Shown one piece after another: positions 7,855 through 16,294 of a stretch of 37,032 nucleotides of DNA. A program made the position numbers and the translations under genes. This stretch comes from Planctomycetia bacterium (lineage in GTDB: Bacteria; Planctomycetota; Phycisphaerae; Phycisphaerales; SM1A02), in NCBI GenBank assembly GCA_005799205.1, contig SYHM01000036.1:1-37032 (forward strand), written 5' to 3'. Within the stretch, counting starts at the first letter, position 1, and the number at the start of each line of letters is the position of its first letter. A model generated the notes under the pieces. The model worked only from the letters and a program-made list of their open reading frames with translations, was not told the origin of the DNA and ran no database searches.

Positions 7855-8175
7855 ATGACAACAACACAACAGACACTCCTCGCCTTTTTCAATTTTTCGG
7901 GATGGGAACTGGCGATCATCCTTGTCCTAGGACTCCTCATCTTCGGTCGGCGACTGCCTGAACTTGGCCGGTCAGTCGGAAAGACGATCGTCGAGTTCAA
8001 GAAGGGGCTCGCGGACGTCAATACCGAAGTACGGGATGCCACGAACCAGACCAATTCAGGGGCGCAGTCGACCCAATCGCTCCCGCCGAGTACTCCTTCT
8101 GGAAGCGGCGCAGGCCATGCGAGCCAAAAGTCAGACCCCTACGCTCAGGGGCAGTACCGGCCGCCGCAGTCCTGA
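7855..8175 (+). CDS. tatA: Sec-independent translocase subunit TatA/TatE
   Basis: TatA forms the pore-like assembly that moves folded proteins across the cytoplasmic membrane with TatC. The protein has 106 residues. An N-terminal membrane helix (about 14-31, in GWELAIILVLGLLIF) leads into the hinge FGRRLPELGRSVG and an amphipathic helix (TIVEFKKGL). A polar Ser/Gln/Pro tail (about 65-106) is typical and unconserved. The start at 7855 is favoured by CGGAG six bases upstream; an in-frame ATG at 7825 lies inside the likely -10 hexamer. tatC is not in this window. The next gene follows after 20 bp. Confidence 0.93.
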   Translation: MTTTQQTLLAFFNFSGWELAIILVLGLLIFGRRLPELGRSVGKTIVEFKKGLADVNTEVRDATNQTNSGAQSTQSLPPSTPSGSGAGHASQKSDPYAQGQYRPPQS

Positions 8176-8195
8176 CGGCACGACTGCGGGATCGC

Positions 8196-9380
8196 ATGCC
8201 GCGAGTGCTTGTCTTAGGTTCGGGATTGGTTGGCAGCCTCATCGCTGCCGATCTGGCGCTGACTCCTGGGCTGCGGGTGTCACTCGTCGACGCTCATCAC
8301 GAGTCTCTTGCGAAGGCGCGCGAGCGAACGATGCTCTTGGCAAAGTCTCGCAAGCGCCCTCTCCCCCGCGTGACCGAGATAGTTGCCGATTGTTCATCGA
8401 AACATGAACTCACTCAACTTGCGAGTCGCGTCGATCTCGTCGTAGGAGCCCTCCCCTCGCGCTTTGGCTTCGAGACGCTCAAGACGCTGATCGAGTGCGG
8501 GGTTCCATGCGTTGACATCTCGTTCATGCCCGAAGATTTTCTCTCTCTCAACGCCCTCGCCAAACGAAAGCGCACCGTTGCAGTGGCCGACTGCGGAGTC
8601 GCCCCAGGGATGAGCAACATCCTCGCATCGGCAGCGGAACGGGCGCTCACTCCTTGTGAGCGAATCGAAATCATGGTTGGCGGACTTCCCGTCGATCGCC
8701 ACTGGCCATTCGAGTACAAGGCTGGGTTCTCCCCACTCGATGTGATCGAGGAGTACACACGCCCTTCGAGGGTTGTGGAGCATGGCAAGCAGGTCACGCG
8801 CGAAGCGCTGTGCGACCGCGAACTGATCTCGGTAGAAGGCCTTGGCACCCTCGAAGCGTTTCTCACCGATGGCCTGCGAAGCCTCGCGACAACGCTCGCT
8901 GTGCCCCACATGAGAGAGCGCACACTTCGATGGCCCGGCCATGTCGAACTCATGCGGGTCTTTCGGGAAACTGGGTTCTTCTCCACGACTCCAGTTGAAG
9001 TCAAGGGGGCCATGGTTCGGCCGCTCGATCTGACCGCTGCACTGCTCTTCCCGAAATGGAAGTTCAACAGTGGCGAGGTCGATCTGACCTATCTGCGGGT
9101 CGAAGGAGAGGGCATGGACAGGGGAAGGTCCGTCCGCATGCGATTCGAATTGCTCGATCGGGCCGACCTCGCAAACGCCTGTACAAGTATGGCTCGAACG
9201 ACCGCATTCCCAGCGACTTCGGTTGCACGGTCACTCGTTCAGGGAATGATCGCCGGGAGCGGAGTCTTCGCCCCAGAACAACTGCTCGGGCATCCTCGCG
9301 TGATGAAGAGGCTGTTCGCCGACCTCAAGGCGCGCGGAATCACCGTGAGCTGCGAAGTGGTCGAAGCAGCATCTCTCTGA
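8196..9380 (+). CDS. Saccharopine dehydrogenase family oxidoreductase
   Basis: The 394-residue protein starts with a Rossmann fold loop, VLVLGSGLVGSLIAADLA (about 4-21), followed by VSLVDAHHESL, the dinucleotide ribose end. LVVGALPSRFGFETLKTLIECG and VDISFMPED match the saccharopine dehydrogenase/reductase family NAD-binding domain. VADCGVAPGMSN is the linker to the catalytic domain, which holds GGLPVDRHWPFEYKAGFSPLDVIEEY as two adjacent conserved blocks (GGLPVDRHWPFEYK, then AGFSPLDVIEEY). Relatives act on lysine or saccharopine, or in carboxynorspermidine synthesis; the substrate here cannot be assigned. It lies 20 bp after tatA and may be co-transcribed. No good ribosome-binding site precedes the ATG. 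Confidence 0.85.
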   Translation: MPRVLVLGSGLVGSLIAADLALTPGLRVSLVDAHHESLAKARERTMLLAKSRKRPLPRVTEIVADCSSKHELTQLASRVDLVVGALPSRFGFETLKTLIECGVPCVDISFMPEDFLSLNALAKRKRTVAVADCGVAPGMSNILASAAERALTPCERIEIMVGGLPVDRHWPFEYKAGFSPLDVIEEYTRPSRVVEHGKQVTREALCDRELISVEGLGTLEAFLTDGLRSLATTLAVPHMRERTLRWPGHVELMRVFRETGFFSTTPVEVKGAMVRPLDLTAALLFPKWKFNSGEVDLTYLRVEGEGMDRGRSVRMRFELLDRADLANACTSMARTTAFPATSVARSLVQGMIAGSGVFAPEQLLGHPRVMKRLFADLKARGITVSCEVVEAASL

Positions 9381-9479
9381 ACACTCCCTTTCGGCTCGTC
9401 CTAGCGCGAGTGGATTTCCCGACGACTCAGCACGCATGAGAAATTCCGGTCGTTTTGCGAGGCAACGCAGGCGCGGCTC

Positions 9480-9485
9480 TAGGTT
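9480..9485 (+). promoter_or_regulatory. Putative -10 hexamer of the secreted-protein pair
   Basis: TAGGTT, with TTGCGA (9455-9460) 19 bases upstream as a weak -35. Transcription would begin near 9492, exactly at an in-frame ATG. A second start at 9546 has the strong ribosome-binding site TGGAGG, so both a leaderless and a leadered start are possible. Confidence 0.35.
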
Positions 9486-9545
9486 CGTCAGATGCCAATG
9501 CACGGAGCGGCGTCGCTCTGCTCTGGCGAAGCACTGGAGGACCTT

Positions 9546-10490
9546 ATGACACGAAGAATTCCATCCCCGACTTGGCAGTTGTTAAGTATTGCGCTGTGTG
9601 TGGCACTTGGACTGACCGCACGACCGACGATGGTCCTCGCGCAAGGCGGCGGATCGTCTGCAGATCCTCCACTGCCGTGCGAGTCCATCGAGTTGCTTTG
9701 TGGCGCACACGGACCTCGTGGCGACCCCGCCGAGGACCCAAACTGCGAGTGCGGCTTGGGAGAGTGGGTTCGCATTGACACTCCGCCAGACCTCGATCCA
9801 GAGATCCCGGTCAACATGCGAATCGCACGATCTGCTGACTTCGTTGATTGGAAACTGCAGTGCACCCGGAGGGCAACTGCATCTCTGGTCAGCGTTGAAG
9901 TGGACGCCTCTGCAGTGAGCCATTTTGGTGCGACTGGCAGCGATACAACCAAGGCGAAGGCGAGTTGTTCTGGAGGCTGGCGAGAATTGTGGCGAGGAAC
10001 CCTGCCGGCCTGTCCGCGTCGTGTCAGTCTCGCGGCGATTGGAAGCGGTTCGCTGTCGATCGCCGCGAGTTGTGCCGCAGAACCTGGCTGCACCGCGTCA
10101 GCTGCAACCTCTGCATCAGGCTCTGCGTCGAGTCGCGGCGATGCAAGCGCGTCGATCGACGGACTCCATCTCGACGGTACGGTCGGCTTTCAAGAATCAT
10201 CTCACAGCACTGAGCTCAGTGGCAACTTCGGCGCGACCGTGGACTTCATCGCTCCATCCATCGATGGTTCGTTGTCGAGTGAGCGGCGGTGGTCCGTGAA
10301 GGGTGATGGATCGGCGACTGGAACGCTCTCGTACACAGTCAAGCCCAATCGCACCTACTGCGCGTTGACGAATCTCCCGATTCATGCGCATTGGGACTTG
10401 AGCGCGGTCGCGACGACGGCACTCAGCGTCGATCGTGGCGGCACTGCCGCCGCGACAGCGGGTGCAACCATGTTGCTGAGGATCCAGTGA
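9546..10490 (+). CDS. Secreted protein of unknown function, first of a coupled pair
   Basis: The 314-residue product is not recognised. It begins with an N-terminal signal: basic MTRR, a hydrophobic stretch (about 10-24), and a probable cleavage near VLA/Q (32/33). A cluster of Cys residues follows (PCESIELLCG, CECG), with further Cys at CTRR, SCSGG, ACPRR and the CAAEPGC pair, suggesting disulfides outside the cytoplasm. The central part (about 180-205) is Ser/Ala/Gly-rich and low in complexity. The last 100 residues look like beta-strands (repeated S-x-S/T patterns). The start at 9546 was chosen for TGGAGG five bases upstream and the clean signal peptide; ATG at 9492 would add 18 residues. 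The stop overlaps the next start as TGATG. Confidence 0.7.
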   Translation: MTRRIPSPTWQLLSIALCVALGLTARPTMVLAQGGGSSADPPLPCESIELLCGAHGPRGDPAEDPNCECGLGEWVRIDTPPDLDPEIPVNMRIARSADFVDWKLQCTRRATASLVSVEVDASAVSHFGATGSDTTKAKASCSGGWRELWRGTLPACPRRVSLAAIGSGSLSIAASCAAEPGCTASAATSASGSASSRGDASASIDGLHLDGTVGFQESSHSTELSGNFGATVDFIAPSIDGSLSSERRWSVKGDGSATGTLSYTVKPNRTYCALTNLPIHAHWDLSAVATTALSVDRGGTAAATAGATMLLRIQ

Positions 10491-12340
10491 TGGCTCGAAC
10501 GACGTTTGCGGCGTTCCTCCTTGCACTCAGCATGGCGGTGATCACACGGGCTCAGGTGCAGGAGGAGGGCGCGGGGGCGCGCTCCCTCCTGTATGGGGCC
10601 TTTGATGAGCTCGTCCGTTCGATGCGCGACCAGTTTGCAGCAGAGGATCACGCCTTGCTCGTGGGGAGAAAACTCTCAGTCGATTGGTCGCTCGCGCCTG
10701 CGCTCTTGATACGAGACATCATCGACGGCCAGCCGCCAAGTCATTGGTGCGCACACCTCGACGACGGATACGGATCGGCCGACCCGCTTTCTATCCAACC
10801 GCAATTCGTTCCTCCCGAGGTTGCGATGGGATGCGACCGATTGCGCTCGCACTTCCACGAGCTCGAAGTGGAGTATCTCGCCGAGCGCCAAGAAGGAACA
10901 GGAGCTGAGGTTCCACCAGCAATCTCATGGAGGTGCCTCTTCACATCGACGACAACGCGGATGCGCACAAGCTGGTACGAGCCGCAGGTCAGCCTGCGCG
11001 GCATCGACTTCCCACTTCCTGCTGATCGCACACTCCTCGAGTGGGACGCACGTTCGATGCGAGTTCGTGTGCTCGATGGTTCAGCCCACTTAGAAGCAGT
11101 GTGGCCACAGGCAGTGCCGACCTTGGACAACCTTGGAGACTGCTACGACCTCTTTGACACATTGCGCGCGTGGCACTGGTCGAAGCGACTCGATGCATCG
11201 GGCCACGAGGCACGCGCACTGGCGTGCACTCACGGCGAAGATCAGCACATCCCTCGGACGGCTACCTGGACCCGTCTTGGCGAGGGCGCGTGGCAGCTCT
11301 CGATCGCTCTGCGACCTGCGGTTGCTGAGAGGAGTGCGGGATTTACAGTGGAACAAGTTGGGATCGACCCCAACTCGCCTCGACCGGGACGCCTGACCGC
11401 GCGAGTGCCGATCGTCGAGGAGGGGACCCAGTTGCTCATTCGGTTTGAGGCGCCGAGCGAGCCCGACCCGCGCTCGCGAGAGAGCAACTTGAACGGGGCC
11501 TGCTTTCCCCAAAGGATGTCACTGCTGGTCGATCAACGAGAAATCGCGTCTGCGACTCTTGCGCCGATCCAATGTGGAGTCGTCCGCGATCACGCGGCTC
11601 CCGATCCCCTGCTGCCGACTGGTGCCTGGGCCGATGCGATCATGCGCACTCGACTCGCTCAAGAATCGCCAGCGGTGCCAGATCCCTACCCAGCAGCGCT
11701 GTTGACATCACGATGGCCAGTTGACGTTGTACGCGCTCGACTCACGGCGAATTCGTGGGTCTTCGCGATGCGCGGAGACGCAGCGGGGGTCATCGAGGCG
11801 CAGACCGCAGCACAAGTCCTCCGTCAACGAGCCGGCCTCGGCCACCACCAGCTTGCGGCGCTGCAGACTCTCGCTGAGTCTTTCACCCTCGCGGATGCCC
11901 CCGACAATGTCATCAGCACCGTTGCACTCCGACATGCACTTGCTGCGAGCGAACTTGCAGACGAGGCGCTTGTGCCAGCGTGTCTTGCTGCAACTGGCTC
12001 GGGACGATTCTGGGCTGCGCTCGACATCGCACGTGCTGCGCTTTCTCGGCTCGAGCACGGCGACACCACCGCTTCGCGATGGCACGCCGTCGAGGCAGAA
12101 TTGCTCCACTGGTGCGACGATCCAGCGTCGCACTGTGCACGCGGAGCCGACCCCGCTGTTCTCTTGTTCGCGGAGCGATACAGACTCGACCTCCCATCGA
12201 TCTCGCAGCGAGTTCAACCGCGCCAGCCCCTCTCGACAGTCGATGGGCGTGCCGCTGGGATTGCCTATCGAGTCGTCGATGCGTGTCTCAGTGCGCCCAT
12301 GCCCCCCATGCCACCCATGATTACTCACGACCATCGATGA
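10490..12340 (+). CDS. Secreted protein of unknown function, second of a coupled pair
   Basis: The 616-residue product begins MARTTFAAFLLALSMAVITR, a signal peptide with likely cleavage after TRA. I recognise no known domain. The first half contains regularly spaced Trp and Cys residues (HWCAHLDDGYG, SWRCLF, GDCYDLFD). The second half (about 400-580) is Ala/Leu-rich and helical, resembling alpha-solenoid packing (for example LRQRAGLGHHQLAALQTL and ALRHALAASELADEALV). The C-terminus is Pro/Met-rich, then THDHR. Translation is coupled to the upstream gene by the overlap TGATG. The two products probably act together outside the cytoplasm (inference). Its 3' end overlaps the convergent cytochrome gene by 20 bp. 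Confidence 0.7.
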   Translation: MARTTFAAFLLALSMAVITRAQVQEEGAGARSLLYGAFDELVRSMRDQFAAEDHALLVGRKLSVDWSLAPALLIRDIIDGQPPSHWCAHLDDGYGSADPLSIQPQFVPPEVAMGCDRLRSHFHELEVEYLAERQEGTGAEVPPAISWRCLFTSTTTRMRTSWYEPQVSLRGIDFPLPADRTLLEWDARSMRVRVLDGSAHLEAVWPQAVPTLDNLGDCYDLFDTLRAWHWSKRLDASGHEARALACTHGEDQHIPRTATWTRLGEGAWQLSIALRPAVAERSAGFTVEQVGIDPNSPRPGRLTARVPIVEEGTQLLIRFEAPSEPDPRSRESNLNGACFPQRMSLLVDQREIASATLAPIQCGVVRDHAAPDPLLPTGAWADAIMRTRLAQESPAVPDPYPAALLTSRWPVDVVRARLTANSWVFAMRGDAAGVIEAQTAAQVLRQRAGLGHHQLAALQTLAESFTLADAPDNVISTVALRHALAASELADEALVPACLAATGSGRFWAALDIARAALSRLEHGDTTASRWHAVEAELLHWCDDPASHCARGADPAVLLFAERYRLDLPSISQRVQPRQPLSTVDGRAAGIAYRVVDACLSAPMPPMPPMITHDHR

Positions 12341-13763
12341 CCTGCACATCAGGTCGACTCACACGAAATCGATCGACTCCCGCGGATGTGGTTGCACTCG
12401 ACCACAGGTAAAGCTTCTGGAGCGACTTGAGGTTCCGAAGCGAGTCGAGCCCTCGATCGGTCAGAGGAGTCGCCACGAAGTTGATCGACCGCAGATTCGG
12501 CAGCGTTGCGACAGCAGCCGCGACATTGTCTCCTGCCTCAGTGTGATCCAGCCGAAGAGCACGAAGGTGGTTGAGTTGAAGGAACGAACCTCCAACAAGG
12601 TCTCCGAACTCCCCGTGAGCAAGGTTCAGGATCACAAGAAACTCTGCGAGTGAAGTGATGCGCTCGAGGTCGTTCGCCGTCACTGGCGGGGTCGCGCGTG
12701 ACGCATCCACTTCGAAACTCGAGCTCCCAGCCGCCACTGGCGCGACCGAGATTCCTCGCTTCGCGAGCACGCGTGTCTCAGCCTGAATTCGCGCGAGTTC
12801 ATCCTGAGTAAGCGAGCGCTCTGGAATCGACCACCCCGAGTCACTGAGCGCACCAGGGGATGTGGTCGCCCCTCGCGGCGCTCCCTGCGAGATCCACTGC
12901 CGGATCAGTGCAATCTCGCCTTGCGGCACACGATCGCCTTCTGGAGGCATTGCGCCTTCGTCATCCGCGGGCAACTCGATGTAGTTCACCATCAAACTCG
13001 CCAGCACATCGCCAGGCTTCACAACCCACTCTCCCGCGCGCTCCGCGGTCATCCGGTCGTAGTCGTCGAGTCGGACGCCGCCCTTTTTCTTGCCGTTGCC
13101 GTGACACTCGTAGCAACGAGACTTCAGAATTGGCACGATCTGTGAATCAAAATCGATCACTGCATCACCATGAGCCACAACAACGGGGGCTGATTCACCG
13201 CTCGCAAGCACCACCTCCGGCGCGGAAGCGATACCGAGCCGCTCCTTCGCGGCACGGACTGCGTCATCGCGCTGAGCCCTTTCAGTCTGGTCAAGTGCGG
13301 CCCACACGGCGTCAGCGAGGTACGAATCTCCATACACCATCGATCCGCCAAAGTGGCCTGTGAGCGAGACCGCTCCAGCGGCAGCGATCAGAGTCATGCG
13401 CCACAACCCCACGCGGCCACCCAGTCGCCTCTGCTGGATCACTCCCCCGCCAACTGCGAGGGCGAGCAGGACCACGGCTGAGCCGACCCCAAGCCACCGA
13501 TGAAGAAAGAGGGTTCCTGAACTCGGGTGTGATTCATACTCAGCGCTACACCAGCCACTTGCCGCTGTCGCGAGCGACGCGATTGCCGCGAACCAAATCG
13601 CGACAAGCGCAAATGCTGAGAGTGCTTGATCGCGGCGAATCGCTCGCCAGCACTCAACGAGTGCCGCTGCGACGGCGAGTGCGATCGGAAAGTGCACAAA
13701 CACGGGATGCAGCCGACCCAGAACAGTCAGCCACGCATCAAGTGGAAAAGCTGCCACAACCAT
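12321..13763 (-). CDS. Membrane DUF2231 / planctomycete-type cytochrome c / LRR fusion protein
   Basis: 480 residues in three parts. Residues 1-165 form a four-helix DUF2231-like membrane domain (RLHPVFVHFPIALAVAAAL near the start; paired His residues could hold heme). Residues 200-300 are a planctomycete-type cytochrome c domain with the heme site CYECH (217-221), RLDDYDRM, and a likely distal Met in GAMPPEGDRVP. Residues 360-470 are leucine-rich-repeat-like (LNHLRALRLDHTEAGDN, LPNLRSINFVATPLTD, LKSLQKLYLWSSATTSAG). The family is common in Planctomycetota. The heme domain should face the periplasm; its electron partner is unknown. The start fits TATTCT-N7-ATG without a ribosome-binding site. 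Confidence 0.85.
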   Translation of the reverse strand: MVVAAFPLDAWLTVLGRLHPVFVHFPIALAVAAALVECWRAIRRDQALSAFALVAIWFAAIASLATAASGWCSAEYESHPSSGTLFLHRWLGVGSAVVLLALAVGGGVIQQRRLGGRVGLWRMTLIAAAGAVSLTGHFGGSMVYGDSYLADAVWAALDQTERAQRDDAVRAAKERLGIASAPEVVLASGESAPVVVAHGDAVIDFDSQIVPILKSRCYECHGNGKKKGGVRLDDYDRMTAERAGEWVVKPGDVLASLMVNYIELPADDEGAMPPEGDRVPQGEIALIRQWISQGAPRGATTSPGALSDSGWSIPERSLTQDELARIQAETRVLAKRGISVAPVAAGSSSFEVDASRATPPVTANDLERITSLAEFLVILNLAHGEFGDLVGGSFLQLNHLRALRLDHTEAGDNVAAAVATLPNLRSINFVATPLTDRGLDSLRNLKSLQKLYLWSSATTSAGVDRFRVSRPDVQVIDGRE

Positions 13764-13770
13764 CAGTTCA

Positions 13771-13776
13771 AGAATA
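13771..13776 (-). promoter_or_regulatory. Putative -10 hexamer of a leaderless cytochrome-fusion transcript
   Basis: TATTCT on the minus strand, 7 bases before the ATG at 13763, within the 36 bp that separates this gene from murG upstream. No -35 consensus is seen. Confidence 0.4.
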
Positions 13777-13799
13777 GCGCAGCTCGCAGCCCACTCAGC

Positions 13800-15008
13800 C
13801 TATGCAGGGCTGCAGTGCGATCGAAACGCACTGCCGCGCAAAAGGAACTCGGCGATTTGTTCGGCGCTGTCAGGTGGCGGCAGCACTTGGAGTGCCTTGC
13901 GCATTGCGTAGCGCGCTTCGCCAGACCCCATCAACGCAAGAACGCGGGCGCCCAGCCCAGCCGCGTTCTTCTGTGGATCTACCGCGTCGAGCTCCATCGC
14001 CGCTGCCCCCGCGTTCACAAGTGGGAGCGCATTCTCGCGCTGATGCAAGTCGTGGTGGTACGGGTAGGGAGCGAAGACCGTGGGAGTTTGATTCGCCTGC
14101 GCCTCAGCGACTGAACTCGCCCCAGCCCGACTCAGTGCGAGATCAGCCGCTCCCCATGCAATTCCGATTCGGTGCATGAAGGGCACCACCGCCGCGCGGA
14201 CTCCCGACTCACGCCAAGCCCGTTCGTATCGCGTGACGCCCCCCACGGGGTTTGCGCCGCACAAGTGCAGCACCTGCCAGTTCGCGAAGCGATCCGCATG
14301 TACTCGCGCCAAGTACACAGCAAGTTCGTTCAGACTCTGCGCTCCCTGTGACGCCCCTGTGATCAAGAGCACGGGGACGGCCGGATCGAGTCCGAGTTCG
14401 GCGCGACAGAGTTCCTTCGACGCTGGTGCGATTGCGATCCTGCGAATTGGCATCCCAATGACGGCAGTGGCGAATCCAGGAATCCCTGGGACGGCAACAG
14501 CCGAAACCGTTTGCGTCGCAGATCGAGCCACCAGTCGATTGGCTCGGCCAGGCGTTGCATCGAGATTGACCAGCAAAACTCGTACACCGGCACGCCTCCC
14601 AGCACGCGCAACGACAGGAGTCACGAATCCGCCGAGAGAAACGATCCAGTCTGGCTTCGTACGAGCGATGAGCGCGCGCGCATCCGCCCTCCCGCGGGTG
14701 ATCCCGACAAGGAATCGAATGAACTTGCGCGGATCGGTCGAGAATGGCTGCGCGCGGATCGGCGCAAACTCGGCTCCAGCCTCTCGCAACATCGACGCAT
14801 CGATCGCTCTCGACGAACATGCGAAAATGGTTCGGGCGCTCGGATGAAGCGACCGGATGCGTTCAGCGATCGCCAGCCCTGGAGCGATGTGACCGCCAGT
14901 CCCGCCGCCAGCTAGGAGAATCACGGGGGCCCCACCATTCCCTGAGCTTGTGTTCAGTCGATTCGTGTGCCACCTCCCTGATTCGACGCCAACGACCGCC
15001 CCAGTCAT
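13800..15008 (-). CDS. murG: UDP-GlcNAc--lipid I N-acetylglucosaminyltransferase MurG
   Basis: MurG adds GlcNAc to lipid I to form lipid II on the inner face of the membrane. The protein has 402 residues. The glycine-rich loop LLAGGGTGGHIAPGLAIAE (about 31-49), the second loop VSLGGFVTPVVARAG, and the C-terminal donor-site motifs LLITGASQGAQSLNEL, LSRAGASSVAEAQA and PYPYHHDLHQRENA are all recognisable. GASQGAQ replaces the more usual GGSLGA. The first 25 residues are an unconserved extension. Its ATG overlaps the ftsW stop (ATGA), so lipid II synthesis and the lipid II polymerase are translated from one mRNA. Confidence 0.94.
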   Translation of the reverse strand: MTGAVVGVESGRWHTNRLNTSSGNGGAPVILLAGGGTGGHIAPGLAIAERIRSLHPSARTIFACSSRAIDASMLREAGAEFAPIRAQPFSTDPRKFIRFLVGITRGRADARALIARTKPDWIVSLGGFVTPVVARAGRRAGVRVLLVNLDATPGRANRLVARSATQTVSAVAVPGIPGFATAVIGMPIRRIAIAPASKELCRAELGLDPAVPVLLITGASQGAQSLNELAVYLARVHADRFANWQVLHLCGANPVGGVTRYERAWRESGVRAAVVPFMHRIGIAWGAADLALSRAGASSVAEAQANQTPTVFAPYPYHHDLHQRENALPLVNAGAAAMELDAVDPQKNAAGLGARVLALMGSGEARYAMRKALQVLPPPDSAEQIAEFLLRGSAFRSHCSPA

Positions 15009-16222
15009 TGCGCGGCCCGTGCGTGGGAACCTACAACCAGCGGATCATCGCCCACTGAGTGGCTGTGGCTTTCAACTGCTTCCTCTCGCGCGAGCCTTCG
15101 GTCCATCGAGATGATGAGGCCGAGTGAAAAGCATGTCAGCATCCAGCCTGTGCCGCCTCGCGAAAGCAGTGGAAGCGCGATCCCCTTTGTTGGAGCGAGC
15201 CCGGTCACAACAAGGATGTTGATGAGCGCTTGAAACCCGATCGTCGCGAGCACACCGAGCCCAACCAATTGCGAGTATGGATCAAGTCTCGGCGACTGCA
15301 CAGTGCCGCGCACCCCACGGGCCGCGCCGATCACAGCCCATCCGCATCCGAGCAAGAGTGCGTAGAGCGCGATGACGAGGAACGCTCCGATGATTCCTGT
15401 CTCCTCACAGATAATCGCGTAGATGAAATCGGTTGTCCCCTCTGGCAAGTATCCAAACTTCTGGACGCTGTTGCCAAGCCCTCGACCAGTGAGTCCTCCG
15501 CCACTGATCGCCCCCATCGACTGAATGATGTGATACCCAATTCCCTGTGAGTCGGCGTACGGATCGAGATAGGCGATGATGCGATTCACGCGGTATGGGC
15601 TCACAATGATCAGCCCTATAAATCCGACGATCGCCACAGGGGCGAGCAGCGCGGCGTGCCACCAGCGACAGCCCGCAGCAACCACCACGATGAGGGCGAT
15701 CAACATCACAAGGGTGGCCGTCCCGAGGTCTTCGATTGCGATCCCCATCGCCACGAGCGCTGTGAATGCGATCGGAGGAAGGAATCCACCCCAGAATGAC
15801 TTCAGCCGCTCGCCTCGAGTGCAACACCACCACGCAAGAAGCAGCGGCATTCCCCACTTGGCAAGCTCGCTTGGTTGAAAAGTGATTGGCCCGATGCTGA
15901 TCCAACGGCTCGCTCCATTCACTTCGCGACCGATTCCTGGCACGTGCACGAGCACGATTCCCGCGAAGATCATCGCGATGATCGGCCAGACTGGATTCCA
16001 GATTCCGCGCGCGGCCCCCAACCTCTCGACAGAAATCCGCGCACCAATCAGCAGGCAGAACGCCGATGCGACGGCGAAGAGAGTTGAACGACCCAGGAGG
16101 ATCGCCTCAAAGGTCGTGCTGCCCTCTCCCGAGACGTCAAGGCTCGCCGAACTCACAAAGACCACCCCCATCACGAGGAGGCAGATCGCGCACAGACCGA
16201 TACCGTGACCAGCTCTCAGCAC
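15005..16222 (-). CDS. ftsW: FtsW/RodA/SpoVE-family peptidoglycan polymerase, FtsW-like
   Basis: SEDS-family lipid II glycosyltransferase with 405 residues and about ten membrane helices. Diagnostic motifs are GREVNGASRWISIGPITFQP followed by SELAKWG, EDLGTATLVMLIAL, YLPEGTTDFIYAIICEETG, and the C-terminal LPLLSRGGTGWMLTCFSLG (usual form PFLSYGGSS). The conserved Asp of the TDFI motif and the E-D-L-G stretch are present. Pairing with murG argues for FtsW rather than RodA. The start is GTG at 16222, immediately before TM1; no ribosome-binding site is seen. Divergent from miaB. Confidence 0.9.
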   Translation of the reverse strand: MLRAGHGIGLCAICLLVMGVVFVSSASLDVSGEGSTTFEAILLGRSTLFAVASAFCLLIGARISVERLGAARGIWNPVWPIIAMIFAGIVLVHVPGIGREVNGASRWISIGPITFQPSELAKWGMPLLLAWWCCTRGERLKSFWGGFLPPIAFTALVAMGIAIEDLGTATLVMLIALIVVVAAGCRWWHAALLAPVAIVGFIGLIIVSPYRVNRIIAYLDPYADSQGIGYHIIQSMGAISGGGLTGRGLGNSVQKFGYLPEGTTDFIYAIICEETGIIGAFLVIALYALLLGCGWAVIGAARGVRGTVQSPRLDPYSQLVGLGVLATIGFQALINILVVTGLAPTKGIALPLLSRGGTGWMLTCFSLGLIISMDRRLAREEAVESHSHSVGDDPLVVGSHARAAQ

Positions 16223-16294
16223 CGTGCATCTATCGGCAACTCTGTGTCGCTTCCACCAAGATTGCCACGCTGGGTAGTACCCTCACCCCTCCGT

